A DNA stretch of 64,000 nt from Streptomyces lasiicapitis (GCF_014646335.1 NZ_BMNG01000015.1:62001-126000); one strand, 5' to 3'. Counted from the first letter of the stretch, positions 50,903-59,991 are shown. Made by a program: numbers and translations. Notes: generated by a model from the sequence alone, not told the origin.

Positions 50903-53881
50903 AGCGCCCAGCTTGGCCAGGATGTTGGAGACATGCACGCTCGCCGTCTTCGGCGAGATGAACAGCTCCTCGGCGATCTGCCGGTTGCTCCGCCCGGCGG
51001 CGACGAGCCGCAGCACGTCCCGCTCCCGGACGGTCAGTCCCAGCGCCGGAGGCGGAGCCGCCTCCCTGTCGGCCTGCCGCAGCGGGATCCGAGCGCGGCC
51101 GGCCAGCACGGTGATCTCCGTCTCCAGCGGCGCCGCTCCCACCTCCCGCGCCACCGCCTCGGCCTGCCGCAGCAGCTCCCCGGCCGCCTCGCGGGACCCG
51201 TCGCCGCCCTGGACGATCAGGGCCTCCGCGAGCCGCGACCGGGCGGTGGCGAGCAGCATCGGAGCCTCCAGCTGCTCGGCGGCGGTGACGGCCTCCGTCC
51301 AGCGGGCGGTGGCGTCCCGGCCCTCGGCGGTGAGCAGCTCGGCCTCGACCATCAGGGCCTGCGCGGCCCACAGCGGTGCGGACTGGGGCTGGCCCGCCAT
51401 CCCCTTACGGATCCGCTCCACCGCCGCCTCCCGCCCCACCTCGGACACCGCGAGCCCACGGGCCCGCGCCTCCGCCGCCGCGGCCTCGTACAACAGCGGC
51501 CAGCCATAGCGCTGGTGGCCGGACGGGATGCCCTCGCCGACCTCCGCCTCAAGGAGGGAGCGTACGTCGAGGATCCGGCCGTCGGCGGCCGCAAGGGCGA
51601 TGGCGAACTTGGCCACGGTGAGGGTGTGCTGCGGCTCCGGGTAGGGGCCGGTGGGCCAGCCGGCGGACTCCGCCAGGAAACGCCGGGTCTCGTCGTACAC
51701 GCCCCGGACCAGGGCCAGTTCGGCCCGTTGCTCGGCGACCTGCCCCCGGGTGCGGGCGCTCACCCCGCGGCGGCCCAGGGCCCGGTCGAGCACCGCGTCG
51801 GCATCGGCCCACCGGCCGAGCTGGGCGAGGGACTCGGCGAGGTTGCCGTCGACGAACGAGGCGATGTCCGGCAGCCCGTGCCGCTCGGCCAGGGCGGTGC
51901 CCTCCTCGGCGACCTCGACGGCTTCCGCGAAGCGACCGATGCCGTGCAGCGCCGTGGACAGGTTGCCGTAGCCGCGCAGCACGACGTCCGTGTTGCCCGG
52001 CGCCAGCTCCCGGGCGCACACGTCGCGGGCCAGCTCGAGCCCCGCCTCCAGGTCGCCCGAGTCCATGATGAGCCAGGCCAGGGTGTGCTGCGCGGCGAGG
52101 CCAGTGGTCTCGGCGCCCGTCAACCGGCAGAGCTCCACCGCCTGTTGGGCGATTTCGAGCGCCGTCGGCCCCGGCTGGTGCACCGCGTACCAGTACGCCG
52201 CGTTCGTCAGCACTTCGGCGTGTACGACGGACGGCGGCAGGCCCTTCACCAGCTCCTGGGCGTGGCCGATCTCGTCCCAGCCGTCGGAGCGGGAGAGGGC
52301 GCGCATCAGCCGATGGCGCTCGGTCCAGAACCAGGCCGCCCGAAGGGGGTCTCCCTCGCCCGGGCGAGGCCGGGAGCTCGGGGAAGGGGCACCCTCCAGC
52401 TTGCGCAGTGCCCGCTTGCAGATCGCCAGCGCCCGCTCCCGCTCTCCCGCGAGGCGCGCGGCGACGGTGATCGCGGCGAGCAGGTCCACGAAGTCCCCGG
52501 CCGTGTCCGGGGAGATGGCCGGGCACAGGCCGTCGTCGACGCCCTGCCGCATCGTTTGGCGGCGCAGCTCCTCGGGAGTGTCGTCCCACAACTCCAGGGC
52601 GCGCTCAAGGAGTTGGTGCTGCTCGGCGAAGGCGTGCCGGCCGCGGGCGGCGGCCGCCGCGGCGATCACGGCGGGCAGCGCCCGTGCGGGGTCGCGGGCG
52701 TCGAACCAGTAGCCGGCCAGGCGTCCGGCCCGCTCCTCGGACCGTACGAGCGACGGGTCGGACTCCAGGGCCTCGGCGTAGCGGCGGCTGAGCCGGGAGC
52801 GCTCGCTGGGCAGCAGGTCGCCGGCCACGGCCTCGCGCATCAGGGCGTGCCGGAAGCGGAAGGACTCGTCCTCGGCGCAGGGCTGCAGGACGGCGGCGGC
52901 GACAGCCATACGCAGGGTCGCGATCAGCTCGTCCTCGGCGAGTCCCGTGACGGTGGCAAGGAGAGGGAACTCCACCTCGGAGCCGCCCTCCGCGGCGATC
53001 CGCACCACGCGCTGCACCTCGTCCGGCAGCGCCTCGACCCGGACCAGCAGAAGGTCGCGCAGCGAGTCGCTGATGCCGCCGGGGGAGCCTTCGAGGATGC
53101 TGCAGGCCAGCTCCTCGACGAAGAACGCGTTGCCCTCGGAGCGGTCGAAGATCCGGTCGAGGACCTGCTCGGGCGGAGCCTCGCCGCGGATGGCGGCGAG
53201 CTGGCGGCGGACCTCGGCGCGGTCGAAGCGGAGCAGTTCGAGGCGGGTGACGGTGTGCAGCCGCTCGTACTCGGCGAGGGCGGGCCGCAGCGGGTGGCGG
53301 CGGTGCAGGTCGTCGACGCGGTAGGTGGCGACGATGAGCAGGCGGCTGTCGGTGAGGGCGCGCAGCAGATAGCTCAGCAGCTCGCGGGTGGAGCGGTCGG
53401 CCCAGTGCAGGTCCTCCAGGACGAGGACGAGGGTGCGGTCCGCGGCGAGGCGCTCAAGGAGGCGGACGGTGAGTTCGAAGAGCCGGGCACGGCCGTCGGT
53501 CTCGAGGTGGCCCCGGTCCATCTCGCCGAGTTCGGGCAGCAGCCGGGCGAGCTCGCCCTCCTGGCCGGCGACGGCGGCGTCGAGCTCCGCGCCGAGCCGG
53601 CGGCGCAGGGAGCGCAGGGCGGTGGAGACGGGGTGGTACGGCAGGGCGTCGGCGCCGACCTCGACGCAGCCGCCGAGGGCGACGACGGCCCCGCCCGCGG
53701 CGGCCCGGCCGAGGAACTCCTGGATCAGCCGGGTCTTGCCGACGCCGGCCTCGCCGCCCACGAAGAGGGCGCGGGGCTCCCCGGCGTCCGCGCGGGAAAG
53801 GGCCTCGCCGAGGGCGGTCAGTTCGGCGCTGCGGCCCACGAAGACGGGGCTGATATGGCTGCTCTGCACGGTGCCGAGCAT
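50846..53881 (-). CDS. LAL-type LuxR regulator with AAA ATPase domain
   Basis: A 1011-aa regulator. ATG 53881 is chosen as it directly precedes the conserved N-terminus (PVFVGRSAELTALGEAL). Walker A is GGEAGVGKTR (residues 43-52), Walker B VLVLEDLHWAD, followed by winged-helix and TPR-like helical repeats (about residues 380-900). The C-terminal LuxR HTH is LTVRERDVLRLVAAGRSNRQ IAEELFISPKTASVHVSNIL. LAL regulators are usually activators of secondary metabolism or sugar genes. It is 89 nt downstream of a small Ala/Lys-rich gene. Confidence 0.92.
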   Translation of the reverse strand: MLGTVQSSHISPVFVGRSAELTALGEALSRADAGEPRALFVGGEAGVGKTRLIQEFLGRAAAGGAVVALGGCVEVGADALPYHPVSTALRSLRRRLGAELDAAVAGQEGELARLLPELGEMDRGHLETDGRARLFELTVRLLERLAADRTLVLVLEDLHWADRSTRELLSYLLRALTDSRLLIVATYRVDDLHRRHPLRPALAEYERLHTVTRLELLRFDRAEVRRQLAAIRGEAPPEQVLDRIFDRSEGNAFFVEELACSILEGSPGGISDSLRDLLLVRVEALPDEVQRVVRIAAEGGSEVEFPLLATVTGLAEDELIATLRMAVAAAVLQPCAEDESFRFRHALMREAVAGDLLPSERSRLSRRYAEALESDPSLVRSEERAGRLAGYWFDARDPARALPAVIAAAAAARGRHAFAEQHQLLERALELWDDTPEELRRQTMRQGVDDGLCPAISPDTAGDFVDLLAAITVAARLAGERERALAICKRALRKLEGAPSPSSRPRPGEGDPLRAAWFWTERHRLMRALSRSDGWDEIGHAQELVKGLPPSVVHAEVLTNAAYWYAVHQPGPTALEIAQQAVELCRLTGAETTGLAAQHTLAWLIMDSGDLEAGLELARDVCARELAPGNTDVVLRGYGNLSTALHGIGRFAEAVEVAEEGTALAERHGLPDIASFVDGNLAESLAQLGRWADADAVLDRALGRRGVSARTRGQVAEQRAELALVRGVYDETRRFLAESAGWPTGPYPEPQHTLTVAKFAIALAAADGRILDVRSLLEAEVGEGIPSGHQRYGWPLLYEAAAAEARARGLAVSEVGREAAVERIRKGMAGQPQSAPLWAAQALMVEAELLTAEGRDATARWTEAVTAAEQLEAPMLLATARSRLAEALIVQGGDGSREAAGELLRQAEAVAREVGAAPLETEITVLAGRARIPLRQADREAAPPPALGLTVRERDVLRLVAAGRSNRQIAEELFISPKTASVHVSNILAKLGASGRGEAAAIAHRLGVFDE

Positions 53882-53970
53882 CGCATGTCGCGCGAGGTGA
53901 CGGACAACCGTTTCGACGGCGGCAGGCGCTGCCGCGGCTGGGTGCTTGGCCGCGGGACGCCCCTGCTCCG

Positions 53971-54144
53971 TCACGCGGCCGGGCCGTAGCGCTTGCGGCT
54001 GTCGGCGCCGGAGGCGCTGTCGGCGGCGGTACGTGCCGCTTTCGCGGCCTTTGCCGCCTTCTCGGCCTCGCGTACCAGGCGGCGCCGCGCGGCACGGGCA
54101 AGGATCTCGGCCTGGCGAGCGGTCTGGAACTCGTGGTGCAACAC
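53971..54144 (-). CDS. 57-aa basic, Ala-rich helical protein
   Basis: A short gene with GTG start at 54144 and AAGGAG seven bases upstream. The product is almost entirely helix: ARQAEILARAARRRLVREAE then KAAKAAKAARTAADSASGA. The charge pattern (Lys/Arg) and Ala-Lys repeats recall small nucleic-acid-associated or linker proteins; no family is named with confidence. It is co-directional with and just upstream of the LAL regulator gene. Confidence 0.65.
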   Translation of the reverse strand: MLHHEFQTARQAEILARAARRRLVREAEKAAKAAKAARTAADSASGADSRKRYGPAA

Positions 54145-54418
54145 GGCGGTCTCCTTGGACGAACTGGTCACTTGCTGTACTTCCAGCGTCGTCACCAAGG
54201 TGGGGGCGCCACATCGGGAGGCCTGCGGATCGTGGCGGAGGGTGGGGGCCTTAGGCCCGAGGCGGAGGGACCTTAGAGGGACCTTAGGGCTGCCGGGTGG
54301 TGGCCGAGCTCGGGGCCGTGCGCGGAGCGTGGCCGGATCGGAACCCCTTTGCCGTGAAGCGCGTCCTTGGGAGGACACGGCTCGCGGTTCGGCGGGCCCG
54401 CGCCCATGGGGAGGGCGC

Positions 54419-55111
54419 ATGGGGTGGGTGGAGTGGCTGGTTTTCGGGGTGGTGTGCCTGGGGGCCGGGGTGATGCTCATGGGGGCGTTCGCGCTGTTCG
54501 ACGAGGGGCAGCCCGCCGGCGGGTTCCTCGTGCTGCTGCTCCTGGGCGCCGGAGGCTGGTTCGTCTTCCAGGACTGGTCCTTGACCTGGCAGGAGGCGGC
54601 GTTCGGTGGGGTGTGGCCCGCGGCGGCCTTCTTCGTCGGGGTCGGTGTCTTCGTGGCTGCCGATGGCGAGCCCGGAGTGGCCACCTTCTTGATCGTGGTC
54701 GCCGCGCTTGCGGTCGGGGCCTACTTCGCTGTGCCCCACTACGTAGAGGATGCGAAGGGGGCGCGGGGGCCGGGGCCGGTGGCGGCGTCGCAGCGGCCTG
54801 CGCCGCCTCCGAAGCCGACGTCGACGCAGTCCCGGGCCCCGTCCGGGACCCCGTCCGCGCCAGCCAGCCCGTCGCCCACGTCATCGCCGTCGCCGACGTC
54901 CTCGCCCTCGCCGAGCCTCGCGAACTCGCCCGGCGCTTCGTCGGCGCCCGCCCATGACGGCGTCTCTTCCTCGACGGCGGCCGGGACATCCTTCCCGGAG
55001 CGGTGGGGGCCGTGGATGACCTTCGTCGGGGCCGGTGCCGCGGTCCTCCTGGCCGGTTTCCAGATCCACGAGATCATCGATCGCCGTCGGGAGCGCAGGG
55101 GCAAGGCCTAG
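54419..55111 (+). CDS. Membrane protein with Pro/Ser-rich loop
   Basis: A 230-aa protein, ATG 54419 (GGGGAGGG upstream). Four hydrophobic helices (GWVEWLVFGVVCLGAGVMLM; GGFLVLLLLGAGGWFVF; GVWPAAAFFVGVGVFVA; VATFLIVVAALAVGAYFAV) are followed by a long low-complexity segment rich in Pro, Ser and Thr (about residues 130-190), and a final helix (WMTFVGAGAAVLLAGFQI) with a basic tail. The function is unknown. The divergent gap to the 57-aa gene carries a tandem AGGGACCTTAG repeat (54266-54287). Confidence 0.72.
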   Translation: MGWVEWLVFGVVCLGAGVMLMGAFALFDEGQPAGGFLVLLLLGAGGWFVFQDWSLTWQEAAFGGVWPAAAFFVGVGVFVAADGEPGVATFLIVVAALAVGAYFAVPHYVEDAKGARGPGPVAASQRPAPPPKPTSTQSRAPSGTPSAPASPSPTSSPSPTSSPSPSLANSPGASSAPAHDGVSSSTAAGTSFPERWGPWMTFVGAGAAVLLAGFQIHEIIDRRRERRGKA

Positions 55112-55651
55112 CGAACTGTCCTGTCAGGCAAGCTCTCAACTTCGTTGCCCTACGGTCGAGCCGGAGGGGGAATGGCGGGAAGCGGTTCGCCCCGATCGGC
55201 GCGCAGGCCGTCGAAGGAGAATCGTCGGTGTTCACACCGGGGCGCAGCAGGCCCGCGGCGCGGGTGCACAGCTCCTCGATGACGAGGCGAAGCTGCTGGA
55301 TGCCCTCCAGGTCGGGGTTCACCCAGGTCAGCGCGGAGTTCTCCAGGATCGCGGTGTGGTCGAGAAGCCCTGGCGCAGACCAACCCCCGCGGGAGCACGT
55401 AAGAAACCCCCGCGGCTTCCGGGAAGAGACACACGCCCCTGCAGCACCGTCCCGATGAGGGCCTGGGACGCTCACGGGGCGGCCTGACCTGCAAGATCCA
55501 CCTTGCCGGTGAGGGCGGAGGCTGTCGCCCGCCGGGTTGGCGGACGACAGCGGACTCGGCCTGGCGCACTGGGCCTCGTACGACGCACACGCGCAGCTGG
55601 GAGTGCGCCCCATTGCTTCGAGGGAACCGGATGCGCACCACCGGCCGTGGT
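55112..55651. other. 540-nt gap with a possible minus-strand relic
   Basis: No intact gene. On the minus strand the reading LLDHTAILENSALTWVNPDL then EGIQQLRLVIEELCTRAAGL LRPG (about 55220-55375) looks coding but has no start or conserved neighbours. I do not recognise the family. The rest is featureless. Confidence 0.3.
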
Positions 55652-56389
55652 TCAGGCCCGGGTGTAGCCGCCGTCGGCGAAGAGTTCGGCACCGGTGACG
55701 AACGACGAAGCGTCCGAAGCCAGGAAGAGGGCGGCCTCGGCGATTTCCTCGGCGTCGGCCAGCCGCCCCAGTGGCACGGTGGCCTCGGCGAACCGATCGG
55801 CGTCGGGCCCCGCGACGCCCAGCAGGCCAGGGGTCCGCGTGGGTCCCGGGCTGAGCACGTTGACCCGGAATCGGCGCTCCCGCGACTGCCGGGCCCAGTT
55901 GTGCACGAGGTTGCTCACCGCTGCCTTCGAGGCGCTGTAGACCTCGAGTTGCTCATTGGGTCGCACGCTGTTGCTCGAGCCGACGACCAGGATGGAGGCG
56001 TTCTCCGCCAGCAGCGGAAGCGCCTTCTGGACGGTGAACAGTGGGCCCTTGACGTTGACGGCGAGCGTCAGGTCGACGTTCGCCTCGGTGTGGGCGCCGA
56101 GCGCGGCGTCCGCGACGATTCCCGCGTTGGCCACCAGCACGTCGATGCGTCCGGCCTCCTCGCGGACTCGCGCGTAGAGCGCGTCCAGGTCGGCCAGGAC
56201 CGAGACGTCGGATCGTACGCCGGTGGCCGCAGGGCCCATCTCCTTGACTGCCGCTTCGAGTCGGTCGATGTCCCGGCCGGTCACGAAGACCCGTGCGCCC
56301 TCCCGGACGAAGCGGTGGGCGATGGCCAGCCCGATCCCGCTGGTCCCCCCGGTGATCACGGCCACCTTCTCCTGCAACACGCCTGGCAT
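55652..56389 (-). CDS. Short-chain dehydrogenase/reductase
   Basis: A 245-aa classical SDR (ATG 56389). NAD(P) loop TGGTSGIG (residues 13-20), NAG motif in VANAG, catalytic Ser in VVGSSNS, Tyr and Lys in YSASKAA, and C-terminus FVTGAELFADGGYTRA. The Arg in VTGRDIDRLE suggests NADP(H). It is divergent from a TetR gene with an inverted repeat in the short region between them, so it is probably TetR-controlled. It is the intact counterpart of the truncated SDR at 40895. Confidence 0.94.
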   Translation of the reverse strand: MPGVLQEKVAVITGGTSGIGLAIAHRFVREGARVFVTGRDIDRLEAAVKEMGPAATGVRSDVSVLADLDALYARVREEAGRIDVLVANAGIVADAALGAHTEANVDLTLAVNVKGPLFTVQKALPLLAENASILVVGSSNSVRPNEQLEVYSASKAAVSNLVHNWARQSRERRFRVNVLSPGPTRTPGLLGVAGPDADRFAEATVPLGRLADAEEIAEAALFLASDASSFVTGAELFADGGYTRA

Positions 56390-56414
56390 GTCGAACCCCT
56401 TCGGTTGTGGAATG

Positions 56415-56447
56415 GATCGTCCACAACGTAGGCAGTAATGGACGATC
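56415..56447. promoter_or_regulatory. Candidate operator of the SDR/TetR pair
   Basis: GATCGTCCA (56415-56423) and TGGACGATC (56439-56447) are perfect 9-bp inverted arms around 15 nt, between the two divergent starts. Confidence 0.7.
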
Positions 56448-56473
56448 GAGTCAAGAATGGATAGGCTGAGGCC

Positions 56474-57115
56474 ATGCCGAGACCACGCGCATTCGACGAA
56501 CGCCAAGTCCTGGAGCGGGCCCGGGAACAGTTCTGGGCGACGGGCTTTGCAGGAACCCGGATGGACGACATCGCCCAGGTGACCGGCCTGGGCAAGGGCA
56601 GCCTGTACGGCGCGTTCGGCGACAAGGGCAAGCTGTTCCACCGTGTGTTCGGCGACTGGTGCACCGCAGTCGTTGAGGTGGCCGAAGCGCGGCTGGCAGG
56701 TGGCCCGGACGCAGAGGCCTTGGCCCGGCTGTCGGGATACGTGCACCTCATGGCGGAGAACACCGCCTCCGACACCACGCGCCGCGGGTGCCTGTTGGCC
56801 AAGGGCGCGGCGGAACTGGCCCAGCAGGATCCGACGGTCGCCGGACGGTCGGCCGAGACCATGACGGCACTGCTGACCCTGCTGCGGACGGAGATCACCG
56901 CCGCCCAGCGCCACGGCGACATCGATGGCGCTGCGGATCCGGAGCGGTTGGCGGCACTGCTGCTGACGGTGGTCCGAGGTATCGAGGCGGTGGGCAAGGC
57001 CGGCCTGGACCCGGAGACGCTGCGGAACATCGCAAACACCGCACTGGCGGTCCTGCCCGTGCCCGAGGGGCGGAAACGTCTCGCAACCGGGCGCAGTCCG
57101 GCCCGCGAGAACTAA
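56474..57115 (+). CDS. TetR-family regulator
   Basis: A 213-aa protein: MPRPRAFDERQVLERAREQF WATGFAGTRMDDIAQVTGLG KGSLYGAFGDKGKLF is the TetR HTH; the C-terminal domain has RRGCLLAKGAAELA, typical of the AcrR/YxaF-like group (TetR_C_16/33). It probably represses the divergent SDR gene and itself. Note that its relatives often control aldehyde or quinone-related SDRs. Confidence 0.92.
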   Translation: MPRPRAFDERQVLERAREQFWATGFAGTRMDDIAQVTGLGKGSLYGAFGDKGKLFHRVFGDWCTAVVEVAEARLAGGPDAEALARLSGYVHLMAENTASDTTRRGCLLAKGAAELAQQDPTVAGRSAETMTALLTLLRTEITAAQRHGDIDGAADPERLAALLLTVVRGIEAVGKAGLDPETLRNIANTALAVLPVPEGRKRLATGRSPAREN

Positions 57116-57149
57116 CTTGGTGCCATCACGGCCACATGATCCGCCGGAC

Positions 57150-57255
57150 TCTGCGCTGCGCACGGCTCTGGAGAAACGCGGCATCGGCTACCAACTCGCG
57201 GTGGTCTGCTCAGCCGAAATGACCACCGGTGCGGCCACGTTGCGTGCCGACGCTA
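57150..57255 (+). mobile_element. Remnant of an IS701-type transposase
   Basis: The reading ALEKRGIGYQLAVVCSAEMT TGAATLRADA corresponds to a central stretch of IS701-family DDE transposases (pattern: A-L-E-x-R-G-I-G-Y-x-L-A-V). Ends and the rest are absent. It lies between the TetR and F420-reductase-like genes. Confidence 0.6.
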
Positions 57256-57316
57256 CGTCCCTCAGTGACCGCTCGGGCCTCGCCGCCGGCCTGCCGAGGG
57301 TGTTGCAGTGTGCGGA

Positions 57317-57913
57317 TCAGCGGGCGATCGAGATCGCGAAGGGCGCGAATCCGCTGGACCGAATCACGTGCGGTACGAACAGTATTGCGGCCTCCGTGGC
57401 GCGGGCGGTCTGGATCCCGCCGAGATCAGTGATCCACTCCTTGCGCCAGCCGAGGTTGATGAGCAGTTCACGGACGGTCTGCTTGGCGTGCGGGTCCTCG
57501 CCGGAGAGGAACGCGGTTGGCGTCTGGGTGAGCATGGCCGGTGCGGTCATCACCGGGAAGAGCATGGTGTTGAGCGTCTTGACGACGTGCGTTTCGGGGA
57601 GCGCTTCCTGGAGTTGCTCGGCGAGGCTTGAGCCGGGGTGGACCAGGTCGGCGGGCAGTCCGTCCGGTCCGTCGACGGTGGCGTTGGAGACGTCGACGAG
57701 GATCTTGTCGCGCAGTTCCTCGCGCAGGGCGACGAGCCGGTCCAGCGAGCCGGCGCCCGGGGTGGCGTTGATGACGATCTGGGCTGTCCGGGCAGCGTCG
57801 GCGGCGGCGCCCGGCGCGCGGTCCGCCACGGTCACCTCATGCCCTGCCCGGGTGAGGGCGGTGGCCAGGTTGCCGCCGACGCGGCCGTTTCCGAGAACTG
57901 CGATGGTGGTCAT
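57317..57913 (-). CDS. NADPH-dependent F420 reductase-like NAD(P)-binding protein
   Basis: A 198-aa Rossmann protein: IAVLGNGRVGGNLATALTRA GHEVTVADR at the N-terminus (G-x-G-x-x-G), VINATPGAGSLDRLVAL, ILVDVSNATVDGPDG and HVVKTLNTMLFPVMTAPAML. These are hallmarks of the F420-oxidoreductase/NADP-binding_9 family. It may reduce F420 or act as a ketopantoate-like dehydrogenase. The gene is convergent with the TetR gene and 41 nt upstream of nothing related; its frameshifted relative is at 41661. Confidence 0.8.
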   Translation of the reverse strand: MTTIAVLGNGRVGGNLATALTRAGHEVTVADRAPGAAADAARTAQIVINATPGAGSLDRLVALREELRDKILVDVSNATVDGPDGLPADLVHPGSSLAEQLQEALPETHVVKTLNTMLFPVMTAPAMLTQTPTAFLSGEDPHAKQTVRELLINLGWRKEWITDLGGIQTARATEAAILFVPHVIRSSGFAPFAISIAR

Positions 57914-57954
57914 GGTGATCTGGTCCTTCCGTACGTGCAGGTTGTGGTGCGCGG

Positions 57955-58773
57955 TCAGCGCGAGAGCGTGGCGGCGGCCACGGCGTGCACGCCGGGCGCG
58001 GCGGCCAGGAAGCTCTCGCTCATCGGGGTCCAGGGGCGGCCCTCGGCGTCGGAGATCTGTCCGCCGGCCTCGGTGACGAGCAGCGCCCCGGGCAGCAGGT
58101 CCGCGCGGGCGCCGGCGAATTGCCAGAAGGCATCGATCCGGCCGGCGGCCACGTTCAGCAGGTGCAGGGTCGCGGGCACGGCGGTGCGGACGACGAGTGC
58201 GTCGAAGAGCATCGCGGTGATCGAGGAGCCGACGCGCCGCACGACCTGCTCGTCCTCGTCCGGCCGGGCCTGGCTGGTGGCCACGATGCTCAGGCCGAGG
58301 TCCGCGGTCTGGGAGACGTGCAGCGGCCGGCCGTCGAGGTGGGCGCCCGCGCCGGTGAGCGCGGTGTAGGTCTCGCCGGTCAACGGCAGGTGGACCGCGG
58401 TGAGCACCGGCTGGTTCTCACGCACAAGGGTGGCGGTCACCGCCCACTCCGGCAGGGCGTGCAGGTGGTTGACGTTGCCTTCGGCCGGATCCACGACCCA
58501 CCATTCACCGGGCGGCAGCGCCCCGCCGTCCAGTTCGTCCTCCACCCAGCCGGCGTCCGGGCGCAGGCGGGTGAGGCGGGGGCGCAGGACGTCGAGGGCC
58601 GTGTCGTCGTTGGCGGCGAGCGCACGCATCAGCTCTTCGCGGGTCTGGTAGCGGACCACCTCGCCGAAGCGCTCGCGCAGCGCCGAACCGGCCGCGCGCA
58701 CGGCGATCGCGGTCTGGCCGAGCAGGTCGGCGTCGGAGGCGGCGACGTCAGTGGTCTGAAGCGTTTCGGACAT
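57955..58773 (-). CDS. Inositol-monophosphatase-like protein with altered metal motifs
   Basis: A 272-aa protein, ATG 58773 with GGGAGTTCC upstream. Order of motifs follows the inositol monophosphatase family, but key residues differ: DPAEGNVNHLHALPEW stands where D-P-I/L-D-G-T-x-N-F is expected (second Asp replaced by Glu), and AGARADLLPGALLVTEAGG replaces the usual W-D-x-A-A-G/A motif. The EE pair may be supplied by WVEDE. Activity may therefore be changed or lost. Divergent from a LysR gene, which probably controls it. Confidence 0.75.
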   Translation of the reverse strand: MSETLQTTDVAASDADLLGQTAIAVRAAGSALRERFGEVVRYQTREELMRALAANDDTALDVLRPRLTRLRPDAGWVEDELDGGALPPGEWWVVDPAEGNVNHLHALPEWAVTATLVRENQPVLTAVHLPLTGETYTALTGAGAHLDGRPLHVSQTADLGLSIVATSQARPDEDEQVVRRVGSSITAMLFDALVVRTAVPATLHLLNVAAGRIDAFWQFAGARADLLPGALLVTEAGGQISDAEGRPWTPMSESFLAAAPGVHAVAAATLSR

Positions 58774-58912
58774 GGTGGAACTCCCGTATGAGGAGGGGTG
58801 ATGAGGCCGGTCGAGGGCCGAACTGCGCGTTGGTTCTCGCGCTTTCGCCTCAACGGTAGGCAGCCCCGTCATTAACTTCAAATGCATGTCAAGCACGGCT
58901 AGGATTACTCAC

Positions 58913-59833
58913 ATGCAATTGGATTTGAACCTGCTAGCCGCGCTCGACGCGCTGCTGGAGGAGGGAAGTGTGGCCGGGGCGGCCGCGCGCCTGCACGTCA
59001 CCGCCCCCGCGATGAGCCGGAGTCTGGGCCGAATCCGGCGCACGACCGGGGATCAGATCCTGGTGCGCACCGGCCGCACGATGACCCCGACGCCGTATGC
59101 GATCGCCGTCCGCGAACAGGTGCACGAGCTGCTGCACCAGGTCCAGGGGGTGCTGGCACCGAGCCGTGAACTCGACCTGGCAACGCTGGAGCGCACTTTC
59201 ACACTCCGCTGGCACGATTCCCTGGTCGCCTTGAGCGGCCCCGCTCTGCTCGCGGCCGTGCGCGGACAGGCGCCGGGCGTGCGATTGCGCTTCGTCGCGG
59301 AATCGAGCATCGACACCCCCGAGTTGCGGCGCGGCGAGGTCGACCTGGAGGCGAACGCCAACCGCCCGAACGCACCGGACGTCCGTGCCGAGAACGTGGG
59401 CGAGACCCGCCTCGTCGTCGTCGTGAGGCAGGGGCACCCCCTCACCCGCGTCAGGACCGTCACCGCAGAGCGGTACGCCGCCGCTGAGCACGTCACCGTC
59501 TCGAGACGTGGAAACCTCAGCAATGCCCTTGACGACGCCCTCGCGCAACTCGGCCTCACCCGCCGCGTGGTGGCGACCGCGCCCACGGAAGCGGCCGCGC
59601 TGGAGTTCGCGCGCGGCTCCGATCTCCTGATCAGCGTCCCCGAAGCCACCACGCGGTCAGCGGTCGCCGACCTCGGCCTGGTCGTTCTCCCCCTCCCGCT
59701 CGAACTGCCGTCGGCACCGATATACCTGTCGTGGCATCAGCGCTACGACACCGACCACGCCCACACCTGGCTGCGCGGGCTGGCGCGAACCGCGCTGGCC
59801 GTGTCCGGAGCGTCGCGCTGCCACAGCACGTAG
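58913..59833 (+). CDS. LysR-family regulator
   Basis: A 306-aa regulator starting MQLDLNLLAALDALLEEGSV (ATG 58913; an ATG-like start at 58886 would add nine residues). HTH: AGAAARLHVTAPAMSRSLGR IRRTTGDQILVR, which has the NodD/SyrM-like group flavour. The C-terminal effector domain is complete (RFVAESSIDTPELRRGEVDL; VPEATTRSAVADLGLVVLPL). It is divergent from the IMPase-like gene across 139 bp. Confidence 0.92.
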   Translation: MQLDLNLLAALDALLEEGSVAGAAARLHVTAPAMSRSLGRIRRTTGDQILVRTGRTMTPTPYAIAVREQVHELLHQVQGVLAPSRELDLATLERTFTLRWHDSLVALSGPALLAAVRGQAPGVRLRFVAESSIDTPELRRGEVDLEANANRPNAPDVRAENVGETRLVVVVRQGHPLTRVRTVTAERYAAAEHVTVSRRGNLSNALDDALAQLGLTRRVVATAPTEAAALEFARGSDLLISVPEATTRSAVADLGLVVLPLPLELPSAPIYLSWHQRYDTDHAHTWLRGLARTALAVSGASRCHST

Positions 59834-59980
59834 ATCAGGGCGAACAGCCCGGCCGGGATCATCGCGGCTCCCGGCAGGACCAGCCCCGTGCCGGCCTTGT
59901 CCCGGGTGTGAGCCACCAGCCGCGCCCCGCCGGCGGTGACGACGACGGCGACAAGGAGAAGAGGACGGGCGCACGGCGAA
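59746..59980 (-). pseudogene. Possible fragment of a membrane protein
   Basis: The minus strand reads LLLVAVVVTAGGARLVAHTR DKAGTGLVLPGAAMIPAGLF ALIYVLWQRD with two hydrophobic helices and a stop near 59746, but an in-frame stop lies just upstream and no early start exists, so it looks like a leftover C-terminal piece. It overlaps the LysR 3' end. Confidence 0.35.
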
Positions 59981-59991
59981 GGCCGGTCGGC

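Noticed and set aside
50933..53989. 1018-codon plus-strand frame opposite the LAL regulator
   Set aside because: Pure antisense of a conserved ATPase/HTH protein, no motif.
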